A DNA stretch of 64,000 bases, taken from contig NZ_AAWS01000007.1 of the NCBI RefSeq assembly GCF_000169175.1, positions 217,001 to 281,000 of the forward strand, read 5' to 3'. The notes below the pieces were generated by a model that searched no databases, was not told the DNA's origin, and saw only the letters and a program-made list of their open reading frames with translations. Below, piece by piece: positions 8,958 through 16,700 of this stretch. The position numbers and the translations under genes are program-made. The stretch is from Microscilla marina ATCC 23134. Its GTDB lineage: Bacteria > Bacteroidota > Bacteroidia > Cytophagales > Microscillaceae. Numbering within the stretch: the stretch's first letter is position 1; every line of letters begins with the position of its first letter.

Positions 8958-9191
8958 ATGTTGCCTATGCACGAAGCATCTTGGTGGAACACTCAGCTCA
9001 CCCTTAGGATAAAAAACACGGCAGGGCGTAGAACCATACAGTTCTTATATGGTGCAAGTGGAGTGTTGGCTACCTTGCACTATTCGGCTCGTTTCAAACC
9101 GGGTAAACCTTTACCTTGGTGGGCAAACTACCTTAAGGAAAAAACAGAGTGGTTGATTAGTAATTGGGATCAGTTGTCTGACTTATTCTAG
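8958..9191 (+). CDS. Detached toxin-tail ORF, copy 4 with altered terminus
   Basis: 77 residues from ATG 8958. The body matches copy 2 with about nine silent differences and no replacement, but the end changes abruptly from SNWDLLPW to SNWDQLSDLF before a TAG stop. The upstream spacer is the second subtype, with AGAGGGGAAG 9-18 bases before the ATG, a good ribosome-binding-site candidate. A frame start at 8910 adds MFFRGKFRQKRGEVKK, but its first bases nearly touch the LRR 3 start codon, so 8958 is preferred. Confidence 0.55.
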   Translation: MLPMHEASWWNTQLTLRIKNTAGRRTIQFLYGASGVLATLHYSARFKPGKPLPWWANYLKEKTEWLISNWDQLSDLF

Positions 9192-9321
9192 GTATGATAG
9201 CATAAGGTGAAGGTGCTTGATTGAATATTTATTTGTCTTTGCTTTTGTGAAAACTCAGTTTTGAGAGTTAATGAGTAAATATGGTTTGGTTAATATTTCT
9301 AGGTTTTGCTTGGTTTATAAG

Positions 9322-10131
9322 TTAGAATGTAATTTCTGTATGAGGTAGCCATTTTGGAAGTTGTATTTTGGTTTCCTCTGTCAAATTTGTGTGGCGTATA
9401 TCCAGTGCTTTTAGTTTTTTTAACCCAGTAATTTTAGGTGAGATTTTCTGAAGAGGGTTGTTGGCAAGTATTAACTTTTCCAAATTCCGTAAGCTTTCTA
9501 TTGAGGCTGGAATCTCTTCAATCTTGTTATCCATTAGGCCAAGTGTCTCTAGGTTGTTTAATTTTGTTATTTCTTGTGGGAACTTTTCATATCGTGTTAC
9601 ATTGAATTGAAAAATTCTCAGTTTTTTCAGCAGGGAAATATTCTTTGAAATATTGTTTATTTTGCCTTGAGTGAGGATCAATTCTTCTAAATTTTTTAGC
9701 CTAGTGATTACTTCAGGAAAATCTCCATCATAAACAATAGATAGAGTATGTAGTTTGCTTAGCTTTTGGAGCTCTTCAGCAATATTGGTTACTCTTCCAT
9801 AGAGTATTAATGTATTTAAATTTGTAAATTGACCTATTTCTGGCGGTATATAGCCAACTTCGGGCAGATCAATTGCCATTTCTTGAGTGTTTTTAATAAT
9901 CTCTTTCATGTCAATAAGGTCATACTGCCAACAATGCAAAGGATAACGATAAGCTAGAAATTCTTTTAACTCATCGGGTGTCCCATTCTTTTTCATGCCC
10001 TTAAATACCTTATCCAAATCCTTTTGCCATCGTTTATTAGTTTTCTCTTCGTAGTCATCGTATGTACTCGAATCTCGGTCAAGCACCAGACTTATTTTTT
10101 CTACCCTGCTTTTTCTATTAAATATTCCCAT
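9322..10131 (-). CDS. LRR protein 4 of the array (mosaic of types 1/3 and 2)
   Basis: 269 residues from MGIFNRKSRVEKIS. Residues 1 to ~75 are of the LRR 1/3 type (LVLDRDSSTYDDYEEK, KKNGTPDELKEFL). From HCWQYDLIDMKEI the sequence switches to the LRR 2 type (VGYIPPEIGQFTNLNTL, YGRVTNIAEELQKL, YDGDFPEVITRL). After about five repeats it becomes its own, ending LPHTEITF. This is direct evidence of recombination inside the gene set. No signal peptide. It faces tail copy 4 with a 130-bp gap. Confidence 0.85.
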   Translation of the reverse strand: MGIFNRKSRVEKISLVLDRDSSTYDDYEEKTNKRWQKDLDKVFKGMKKNGTPDELKEFLAYRYPLHCWQYDLIDMKEIIKNTQEMAIDLPEVGYIPPEIGQFTNLNTLILYGRVTNIAEELQKLSKLHTLSIVYDGDFPEVITRLKNLEELILTQGKINNISKNISLLKKLRIFQFNVTRYEKFPQEITKLNNLETLGLMDNKIEEIPASIESLRNLEKLILANNPLQKISPKITGLKKLKALDIRHTNLTEETKIQLPKWLPHTEITF

Positions 10132-10185
10132 GGTATTTGTTTTTTAGAGGTAAGTTTAGGCAAAAAAGAGGGGAAGTCAAAAAAA

Positions 10186-10413
10186 ATGTTGCCCATGCAC
10201 AAAACATCTTGGTGGAACACCCAACTCACCCTTAGGATAAAAAACACGGCAGGGCGTAGAACCATACAGTTCTTGTATGGTGCAAGTGGAGTGCTGGCTA
10301 CCTTGCACTATTCGGCTCGTTTTAAGCCAGGTAAACCTTTGCCTTGGTGGGCAAACTACCTTAAGGAAAAAACAGAGTGGTTGATTAGTAATTGGGATTT
10401 GTTGCCTTGTTAA
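10186..10413 (+). CDS. Detached toxin-tail ORF, copy 5
   Basis: 75 residues from ATG 10186. Three replacements relative to copy 2: MHEAS becomes MHKTS, and the last Trp becomes Cys (DLLPC). About seven other differences are silent. The spacer before it is the second subtype (AGAGGGGAAGTC). Loss of the otherwise near-invariant terminal Trp may mean it is drifting. It is the last tail of the array; no sixth follows LRR 5. Confidence 0.5.
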   Translation: MLPMHKTSWWNTQLTLRIKNTAGRRTIQFLYGASGVLATLHYSARFKPGKPLPWWANYLKEKTEWLISNWDLLPC

Positions 10414-10478
10414 TGCTTGATAGCATTTGTGGCATTTCAAATTAATATTGTATTTTTTTACTCCTGTTGTACTAGTCC

Positions 10479-11297
10479 TTAAAAAGTTAATGTGGTGTTA
10501 GGAAGCCATTTTGATAAATCTTCCTTGATGGTTAGAGGTAAATTTGTTTTATCTAGAGCCAGCCATTTTAGTTTATTTAGACTCTTTATCTCATTAGGGA
10601 TGCTTTGTAGCGGGTTGTTGGTCATAACAAGTTCTTCTAACTTTTCAAGTAAATTTATTCTTTTTGGTATTTCTTGGATATTGTTTTTCATTAAACCCAA
10701 TTGTTGTAAGTTTTCTAAGTTTAAGATTTCTTCTGGAAATATTTGAAACTCGTTATTGTTTAGTTGAATAATTTGAAGGTGTTTGAGTTTTGATATGCTT
10801 TTGGGTATTTTGCTTAGATTATTTCGTGTTAAAATAAGTTCTTGTAGATTGTTTAGACCTGTTATTGGTTCGGGGAATTTGCTTATCAGGTTATTTCCTA
10901 GATTAAGTGTTTTTAATTTTTCCAGGTATTTTAACTCATTGGGTATTATTTCTATGCTGCTTGAAGTTATTTCTAGAATTTCTAGGTGTATTAGCTCCTG
11001 TATTTTCTCTGGTATCTGTTTGTTTTCTAAAGTAATTGGTTGCATTTCTTTTGTGTTCAAAATGATTTCCTCCATGTCTTCCAACCCATGCTCCCAACAG
11101 TGAAAAGGATAACGGTAGGCAAGAAAGTCCTTCAACTCATCGGGTGTTCCATTTTTTTTCATATCCCTAAAAACCTTATCCAAGTCTTTTTGCCACTTTT
11201 TGTTGGTCTTCTCTTCGTAATCATCATATAGGCTTGAATCCCGGTCAAGCACCAAGCTTATTTTTTCTGCTTTACTTTTTCTATTGAATAGTCCCAT
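10479..11297 (-). CDS. LRR protein 5 of the array, distal member
   Basis: 272 residues from MGLFNRKSKAEKIS; a longer frame adds 20 residues from outside the repeat and is not used. The N-terminal module is of the LRR 1 type, including HCWEHGLEDMEEIILNTKEM shared exactly with LRR 1. Eight regular repeats follow with strong Asn positions (NNLISKFP, RNNLSKIP, NNEFQIFP, KNNIQEIP), ending LPNTTLTF. Its upstream side lacks both the 53-55 bp spacer and a toxin tail, so it marks the far edge of the array and may be closest to the ancestral LRR gene. Confidence 0.85.
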   Translation of the reverse strand: MGLFNRKSKAEKISLVLDRDSSLYDDYEEKTNKKWQKDLDKVFRDMKKNGTPDELKDFLAYRYPFHCWEHGLEDMEEIILNTKEMQPITLENKQIPEKIQELIHLEILEITSSSIEIIPNELKYLEKLKTLNLGNNLISKFPEPITGLNNLQELILTRNNLSKIPKSISKLKHLQIIQLNNNEFQIFPEEILNLENLQQLGLMKNNIQEIPKRINLLEKLEELVMTNNPLQSIPNEIKSLNKLKWLALDKTNLPLTIKEDLSKWLPNTTLTF

Positions 11298-11496
11298 GAT
11301 GTTTAGCTTTTCAAACAATTGCCTGAGTTGATGAGTAATGATCAAAAAAACACGCACTTACATACCGTAGGTACGTGTATAGTGTAGAGATTATATAATT
11401 CAATTTGATCTGTTTACGTAAGTTTGGTTTTTGGTGTCTAAGCGTACGTTTACTTGTGCATTGGTATCAAAGGACTTGAAGCTAATGAATGACTAT

Positions 11497-12426
11497 TTAA
11501 CTCGCCAAAGCAAAATCCTGACCTTTGCGATATTTGATAAAGCGTTGTTGATAAAAATCCAACAAGCTTTCAAAGTTTTCTTGATGTGGAATATAGAGGA
11601 AATTTAATGCTAAATGTTCAGTTTTGTCTTGGTTTTTGGTGGTTTTTAGGTAATCATCGTTAAAAATCACCTTGAGGTCTTTGCCTTGTAGCAATACAGA
11701 TTCGAGGTTTTTCCAGGGGAGGTGCAAAGTCTCGCGACCATTATAGTACTTGATTTCTTCGCTATTGGCAGCAAGCATTGGTTCATTGCACCGGGCAAGG
11801 GTACGATAGTGAATGATTTTTTTGATAAAACTGACAATGTAAAGCATAAATATGGCTCCCAGCCCTACTTTTACCCATAGATAACCTGCAAAGCTCATCC
11901 ACAAAAAAGCATACAAGGCTACAGGAGCTAAAATCATGAGCATCAAATCCCGTATTTCTTTTGTCACTTGTTTTTTTTCTACGTAATAAGCCATTTCCCA
12001 CGGAATTTCTACTACATCTTGCCAGTGTTGATTGTTTGATTGAAGCCCAGCCAATCTTTTTTCTGTTTTTAGGCGATCATCTTGCCCAAGTTGCTTCAAT
12101 ACTTTTCTATCTTTCAAGCCTCGGTTACCGAGCCAGTCACGACGGATGCCTTCTCTTTCGGCAGTGTGTAAATCTTCGGTGTGTAACAGTACCCATAGTT
12201 GCCAATGTTGACTGCCTTGGCTTTTGAGTTTTTGGTTGATAAACAACACCAATATTCCATACAAAGGGATAAGCATGTTACTAAGGGCAAACCACCCTAA
12301 AAAACGAAGCGCAAACAGGCTGGCAATTACCAGAGTGCTGACCAACATTAGTATTTTAAAGGGGCGTTCTATCATTTTTTGTCCTTGGCGTATTGCCATA
12401 GCAGTAGTAGAGTGTTGATTGGTCAT
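11497..12426 (-). CDS. Membrane protein with four predicted helices and a C-terminal cytoplasmic domain, unknown function
   Basis: 309 residues from ATG at 12426. Two hydrophobic helices lie near residues 25-65 (ILMLVSTLVIASLFALRFLG), a soluble loop at ~70-160, two more helices at ~165-215, then a soluble tail with alternating strands (EEIKYYNGRETLHLPWKNLESVLLQ) that looks like the bacterial PH-like fold of YcxB-type proteins. I do not recognise a precise family. It stands alone between the LRR array and the divergent cupin gene, with a ~150 bp shared upstream region. Confidence 0.7.
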   Translation of the reverse strand: MTNQHSTTAMAIRQGQKMIERPFKILMLVSTLVIASLFALRFLGWFALSNMLIPLYGILVLFINQKLKSQGSQHWQLWVLLHTEDLHTAEREGIRRDWLGNRGLKDRKVLKQLGQDDRLKTEKRLAGLQSNNQHWQDVVEIPWEMAYYVEKKQVTKEIRDLMLMILAPVALYAFLWMSFAGYLWVKVGLGAIFMLYIVSFIKKIIHYRTLARCNEPMLAANSEEIKYYNGRETLHLPWKNLESVLLQGKDLKVIFNDDYLKTTKNQDKTEHLALNFLYIPHQENFESLLDFYQQRFIKYRKGQDFALAS

Positions 12427-12580
12427 GGAGGTATATGTTTAATATGGTCTATGATTTCTTTGCTTCATAACCTCATACAAGGCATGGGTGTAACAGTGGA
12501 GTTTTTTCGGCTGTTTTTTTTAAGTAGCAATAACTATATCTTTGGCATTTATGTACAATTGAAATCTGCTATTATTTGAA

Positions 12581-12931
12581 ATGAAAAAGACAAAACAAAA
12601 TAGCGAACATTATAGCTGGGGCAATCAATGTGAAGGCTGGCACCTGGTCAAAGACCAATCGCTTAGCGTAATACAAGAAATAATGGCACCCTATACCAAA
12701 GAAGAGAGACACTTTCATGCGGTTTCACAACAGCTTTTTTTTATTTTAAAGGGCCAAGCAACTTTTGAACTGGATGGCAAAGTAATAAAGTTAACACAGG
12801 GAGAAAGTTTGCACATAAAACCCAGGCAAAAACACCAAATACAGAACAATACTGATGAAACGCTTGAGTTTTTGGTGGTGTCGCAACCCACTACACGCGG
12901 TGATAGAATGGAGGAGGTAGCAGAAGAGTAA
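12581..12931 (+). CDS. Small cupin-fold protein
   Basis: 116 residues, a single conserved-barrel cupin domain: metal-ligand motif 1 around HFHAVSQQLFFILKG and motif 2 around GESLHIKPRQKHQIQN. Such one-domain cupins bind a divalent metal and act as isomerases, dioxygenases or small-molecule sensors; the substrate cannot be read from sequence. The AraC gene begins 15-51 bp downstream on the same strand, so the two are probably co-transcribed. Confidence 0.85.
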   Translation: MKKTKQNSEHYSWGNQCEGWHLVKDQSLSVIQEIMAPYTKEERHFHAVSQQLFFILKGQATFELDGKVIKLTQGESLHIKPRQKHQIQNNTDETLEFLVVSQPTTRGDRMEEVAEE

Positions 12932-12946
12932 TTTTGGTAAGCAAAG

Positions 12947-13789
12947 GTGCATTCAATTAGTAAAACAAACATTTCTGAGTTTATGATAAATCATCAGGTG
13001 GCTTTACATACTCACCACATCACTGCTACTATAGCTACTACCTGGCTTGCCGAGCAGTCACATATAGCAGTCACATCACTTAGTTTGCCTTACCTACAAC
13101 ATGAGCTAATACTCAACCAAGGAGATATTTTTAAGGTGAATGATTCACCAGAAGAACAGCGGGTCATTTATTCTCCTATCACTCCCCAGTGTATCACCAC
13201 CAAAGCTTACGGTAGGTATCAGGCGCTGGGCATAATGTTTCAACCTGTGGGTATTTATACTACTTATGGTATAAGTGCATTAGATTTTGCCCAATCAAAT
13301 AGTGCGGTCAGATTATTTGACAAAGCGACCGAACTTGACCAAAGGTTTGCCGAAGCAACAGCTCCGGCAGACAGGCTACAGGTATTGATAAATTTTTTTC
13401 AACAAAACACCGTAAACAAACCCTGTCCACCTATTGTGTTGCGTTTTCTTAAGGTGGTGTCATCACTTGCTTGCCAACCCATAGAAATTCAGAAAATAGC
13501 CAAAGATTTACACTTTAGCGTCAAACACCTCATTGCCACTTTTAAATCTGTAGTGGGCATTACACCACATAAATATTTACAGTTGTTACAGCTCAATCAC
13601 GCCTTACAAAAAATGATTGATTGTCCTGATCAAACATTAACCAAAATTGCCTTGGAACACGGCTTTTATGATCAGTCGCATTTTATCAGGGTTTTTAAAC
13701 GTTATGCAGGCATTAGCCCACTTAAGTTTCGAGCGCAGCAAGCCAAGCAGTCGCATGGGTTTATCAATACCTTGATCAGTAAGGCATAA
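12947..13789 (+). CDS. AraC-family transcriptional regulator
   Basis: 280 residues from a GTG; an ATG at 12983 (MINHQVALHTHH) is an equally likely start, giving 268 residues. The N-terminal ~150 residues resemble the uncharacterised ligand-binding half of soluble AraC proteins. The C-terminal ~100 residues carry the two helix-turn-helix units (EIQKIAKDLHFSVKHLIATFK and TKIALEHGFYDQSHFIRVFKRYAGISPLKF). It sits between a cupin and a DHFR-like reductase in one direction and probably controls them. Confidence 0.88.
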   Translation: MHSISKTNISEFMINHQVALHTHHITATIATTWLAEQSHIAVTSLSLPYLQHELILNQGDIFKVNDSPEEQRVIYSPITPQCITTKAYGRYQALGIMFQPVGIYTTYGISALDFAQSNSAVRLFDKATELDQRFAEATAPADRLQVLINFFQQNTVNKPCPPIVLRFLKVVSSLACQPIEIQKIAKDLHFSVKHLIATFKSVVGITPHKYLQLLQLNHALQKMIDCPDQTLTKIALEHGFYDQSHFIRVFKRYAGISPLKFRAQQAKQSHGFINTLISKA

Positions 13790-13873
13790 TTCTTTGGGCA
13801 GAGGTGCATTTTGTCCAATTTTTATTGGTGAATAGTAGGTTATTTTGTGGCAAAACAAGAACAAAAGATACTT

Positions 13874-14407
13874 ATGCGAAAAGTGAAATTATACATTGCT
13901 ATCAGCCTTGATGGCTTTATTGCCCGCAAAAACGGGGCACTCGACTGGCTAGAGGGTATTCCTAATCCAAATAAACTGGACTATGGGTATCAGGCATTTT
14001 ATGATTCTATAGATACGGTATTGATGGGGAGAGTGACTTATAACGAAATATTGGGCTTTGGGGTAGACTGGCCTTATGGCAATTGTCAATCGGTGGTGTT
14101 TAGTCGTAATAAATCTTTGAAAATAAGTACACCAAAAACTCAATTGATCAATGAAGCTGTTACAGCTTATGTACATAGGTTGAAACAACAGACCGGAAAA
14201 GACATTTGGTTGGTAGGAGGGGGGAACCTACTCACCTCATTTTTAAACGAGGGCTTGGTAGATGAAATGATCATTGCCATTGCTCCTGTAGTAATTGGTG
14301 AGGGCTTGCCCTTGTTTCCTAATGTACCTCAAGAAACCACCCTCGAACTGGTCGATACCACTAGCTATGACACAGGGTTTGTAAGTTTGACTTATAGGGT
14401 AAACTAA
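13874..14407 (+). CDS. Dihydrofolate reductase-fold protein (RibD C-terminal family)
   Basis: 177 residues from ATG 13874 (MRKVKLYIAISLDGFIA), the typical start of the family; a GTG nine codons earlier is less likely. It shows the N-terminal strand YIAISLDGFIA, a middle LMGRVTYNE segment and the nucleotide-binding IWLVGGGNLLTSFL. Members are NAD(P)H-dependent reductases related to RibD and DHFR; many are uncharacterised and are not folate enzymes. It is the last gene of the cupin-AraC-reductase group. Confidence 0.85.
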   Translation: MRKVKLYIAISLDGFIARKNGALDWLEGIPNPNKLDYGYQAFYDSIDTVLMGRVTYNEILGFGVDWPYGNCQSVVFSRNKSLKISTPKTQLINEAVTAYVHRLKQQTGKDIWLVGGGNLLTSFLNEGLVDEMIIAIAPVVIGEGLPLFPNVPQETTLELVDTTSYDTGFVSLTYRVN

Positions 14408-14414
14408 AGCAAAT

Positions 14415-14453
14415 GCCCTTTTGAAGTAGTCTGTCAGACCACTTCAAAAGGGC
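14415..14453. terminator. Bidirectional hairpin terminator
   Basis: Perfect 13-bp arms GCCCTTTTGAAGT and ACTTCAAAAGGGC enclose a further short GTCTG/CAGAC stem. It lies between the convergent reductase and lipoprotein genes and can serve both. Confidence 0.8.
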
Positions 14454-14482
14454 GTTTGTATGAACAAGTAATGGTGATGCCC

Positions 14483-15103
14483 TTAATCCAAAAACTTGAT
14501 GAATTTAAGGTTTTTATCAAACCACCATTTTGCGTCATTTTTAGTGTTTACTATTTCATACCAAGAGCCACGGGCTATGAGTACCTTGAAAATGCGGTTT
14601 TCCCCTTCTTTTTCAAACTTCAGCCCTTCCTTTTCCATAATAGGTTGAAAGTCAGCCAGTTTTTTGTCAGTGGCTAGGTGTCGAGTATAAGCCCAATCGT
14701 TTTTTGGACTAAAAATCACATAATTTTCAATGCCTCCACAGTCACATTTCTTAAAACCTTCCTTGTTTTGTTTCCACACCTGCTTGCTTACATCCTTACA
14801 AGTTTCGGTACGTTTGGTCACTTCTTGCTTTAGTTTGTCAGAAGGGGTAAAGTCTTCTGCTTGCTCAAAGTGTGGAATGTGTTGAGTATAGGCAGAATAC
14901 ATTACTATAGCTGATGCTTTAAATTCGGGTGTGGTAGTGTCTACCTTTGCCGAGTCTGCTTTGGCAAGTTTTTTTAATGAGTCGATGACTTTCAGAGAAT
15001 CATCAGTGGTATTGTTTGTCGATTCTTTGCCAGAGTTACAAGCTCCTAAACCAAAAATCAGTAATAAACAAAAGAGGGCGTAAACGGGTAAATTTTTATG
15101 CAT
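14483..15103 (-). CDS. Lipoprotein of unknown function
   Basis: 206 residues from the ATG at 15103. The signal peptide ends in lipobox LGLGAC (Cys ~25), so it is anchored in a membrane, probably the outer one. A Ser/Thr/Asp-rich linker is followed by a compact domain with Cys in RTETCKD and KKCDCGG, and the tail GSWYEIVNTKNDAKWWFDKNL. A longer upstream frame is rejected because it has no lipoprotein signal. No family recognised; the downstream lipocalin-like gene on the same strand may share its transcript. Confidence 0.75.
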   Translation of the reverse strand: MHKNLPVYALFCLLLIFGLGACNSGKESTNNTTDDSLKVIDSLKKLAKADSAKVDTTTPEFKASAIVMYSAYTQHIPHFEQAEDFTPSDKLKQEVTKRTETCKDVSKQVWKQNKEGFKKCDCGGIENYVIFSPKNDWAYTRHLATDKKLADFQPIMEKEGLKFEKEGENRIFKVLIARGSWYEIVNTKNDAKWWFDKNLKFIKFLD

Positions 15104-15279
15104 TATTCCAATTGATTTAGTTTTTAAATTCAGGTTATAAAACGGTGTGAAACACCATCTATTACTGGTATGTAAGATGAGTCCTAAAAATAAGTTGAAT
15201 ATGCTATTATAGCACAGCAATGATACCAGTTTTTTTGTGTAAGAGGGCAGGTGTGTAAACAAAAGTGCTGGCATTGCTC

Positions 15280-16065
15280 TTATTTCACCCGCTCAAACAA
15301 AATCTTTTCTCCCTTCCTGTCGTCCTGAGCAATCATCTGGTTTTGGGTAAAATACAATACCGTTACGTTGGTTTCTTTGATCTTTCCTTTTTTTTCACTG
15401 GTAAACTGGAGTTTATTTGATCCGTTTACCTTCCAGGTACCATTTTCTTTTTCAATTATATTGTCCAGAGGAGTTTTTAGTTGAGTAGTGCCGTCTTTTT
15501 TGAGCAAATACTTGATACCCAAAAGCATGGTTATCCCCCTGCTTTCTACTGCTACAGCTTTCCAGGTTCCGGTAAGCTTCTTTTTATTAATTTTTGCTGT
15601 ATTGGTATTTTTAAAGTCTTTCAAAATTTTATTGAGTGAGACAAAGTATACCTTCTCACCCGGCTTTTTTTTGCTTTCCAGGACTAGTAAATCAGGAGTA
15701 AGCTTTAGTATCTTTTCCGACTTTTCTTTGCCTTTATCATTTGTAGTGATCAGGCGGTCACCTTCTATTTTCCAGCTGCCTTTGATCGCTTTTCCTTTTT
15801 TATCTTTCGATGCCATGGCTGCCATCATTCCTCCAATTTTGGTAGAGCCATCTTTTAAAAACTCAACACTGACATTACCAAAAACAATGGCCATCATTTC
15901 TTGTTTGGCTGTCATGCTCTTTTTTTTCTCAATGGGCGTATTTTTAAGCATATATTCCATAGACAAATGCCAGGAACCAATAAGGTACGCTTTATTAATT
16001 TGAGCTTGAGTGTTCACTACAAAAAGTCCCGTGATGCATACAGTAAGTATAAACTTCAGTTTCAT
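15280..16065 (-). CDS. Secreted protein with two lipocalin-like domains
   Basis: 261 residues with a signal peptide ending near VVNTQAQ. Two repeats of a lipocalin-type start are visible: LIGSWHLSMEYM at ~30 and LTGTWKAVAVESRG at ~165. Each is followed by alternating strands such as GSWKIEGDRLITTNDKGK and GTWKVNGSNKLQFTSEKKGK. Lipocalin-like domains of Bacteroidota are small periplasmic or surface beta-barrels, usually of unknown ligand. It lies 176 bp upstream of the lipoprotein gene on the same strand. Confidence 0.75.
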   Translation of the reverse strand: MKLKFILTVCITGLFVVNTQAQINKAYLIGSWHLSMEYMLKNTPIEKKKSMTAKQEMMAIVFGNVSVEFLKDGSTKIGGMMAAMASKDKKGKAIKGSWKIEGDRLITTNDKGKEKSEKILKLTPDLLVLESKKKPGEKVYFVSLNKILKDFKNTNTAKINKKKLTGTWKAVAVESRGITMLLGIKYLLKKDGTTQLKTPLDNIIEKENGTWKVNGSNKLQFTSEKKGKIKETNVTVLYFTQNQMIAQDDRKGEKILFERVK

Positions 16066-16700
16066 AAGATGAATAATTTAAATGATCAAATGATTTGGTA
16101 GTAATAACAATACTCCGCAGTGATTTTAGTCAAAGTTGTTTGCTGGTTCTCAGTTATTTACGAATTTAAAAACTATTTAATTGGGTGTTTGGGCGTAAAA
16201 CCGACACACTTTTAAAAATAAATTGAGTAAGCAATCTTAATATAAAATACTGGTTTACAGTATTTAACAAGGTAAACATTTACTCGAATCAGCTATCGAC
16301 TATCGACTAAATACTATGGACTATTGAATAAAGAAGCCCTGCCAAATCATTCTGCTAGATGTAAAAAGTTTCTTAGGAACGTGTTCAAAATAGGTGTCCA
16401 GATTTTGGTTAAAGGCTCAAAGCTGACTGCGGCATTTAGCCATCGGTTTTTGCGGGCAAGGCAACATCCGAGGGATGTTGAGCCAGACCGTGGGACGGTA
16501 CCACGGACAATAAAAATAACAAAAGGCAGTAATGAGAACCGCAGAACGAAGTTCAAGCTCTGCGAAGCTAATTTATTCTAAACCGGACAGCTTCAAAGTC
16601 CCGATTTCTTATCGGGGTTATTGTTGAGGGCTATGCCCGAAATCCCGTTTACGGGGCGAACATGTTCCTTAACTGGTTAACGGGATTTTTCTTCATCAGA
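16066..16700. repeat. Intergenic region with hairpin-rich inverted-repeat element (~16373-16671)
   Basis: The first 250 bp show nothing clear. From 16373 to 16671 the DNA is more GC-rich, ends in imperfect inverted repeats (TTAGGAACGTGTTC against the reverse of gaacatgttcctta), and holds stable hairpins: aacatcc-GAG-ggatgtt at ~16466, ccgtgg...ccacgg at ~16488 and a cccgat...atcggg stem at ~16598. It shares CTCTGCGAAGCTAA (inverted) with the element at 29019. ORFs through it look non-coding. A MITE- or REP-like element is the best reading. Confidence 0.45.

Larger units (their letters stand above)
4983..11297. repeat. Five-unit tandem array of [toxin tail -> <- LRR gene]
   Basis: Each unit holds a plus-strand 76-77-codon toxin-tail sequence and a minus-strand LRR gene facing it tail to tail. 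Units start at 4983, 6246, 7645, 8958 and 10186, so spacing is about 1.2-1.4 kb. Unit 1's tail is still the 3' end of the giant toxin; the other four tails are detached. Between one unit's LRR start codon and the next tail's ATG lies a conserved 53-55 bp spacer of two subtypes: 6191-6245 and 7590-7644 are alike, and 8905-8957 and 10132-10185 are alike. The array ends after the fifth LRR gene, whose upstream DNA is unrelated. Unequal crossing-over between tails or LRR 5' ends is the likely way it grew. Confidence 0.85.

Noticed and set aside
4983-11297. Diversity-generating retroelement or classical toxin-antitoxin modules
   Set aside because: There is no reverse transcriptase, no template-repeat with adenine-directed changes, and tails plus LRR genes are not arranged as co-transcribed toxin-antitoxin pairs.
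16347-16581. Two overlapping ORFs in opposite strands of the hairpin-rich element
   Set aside because: They follow the hairpins, have odd composition and lack start context; the block reads better as a non-coding repeat.
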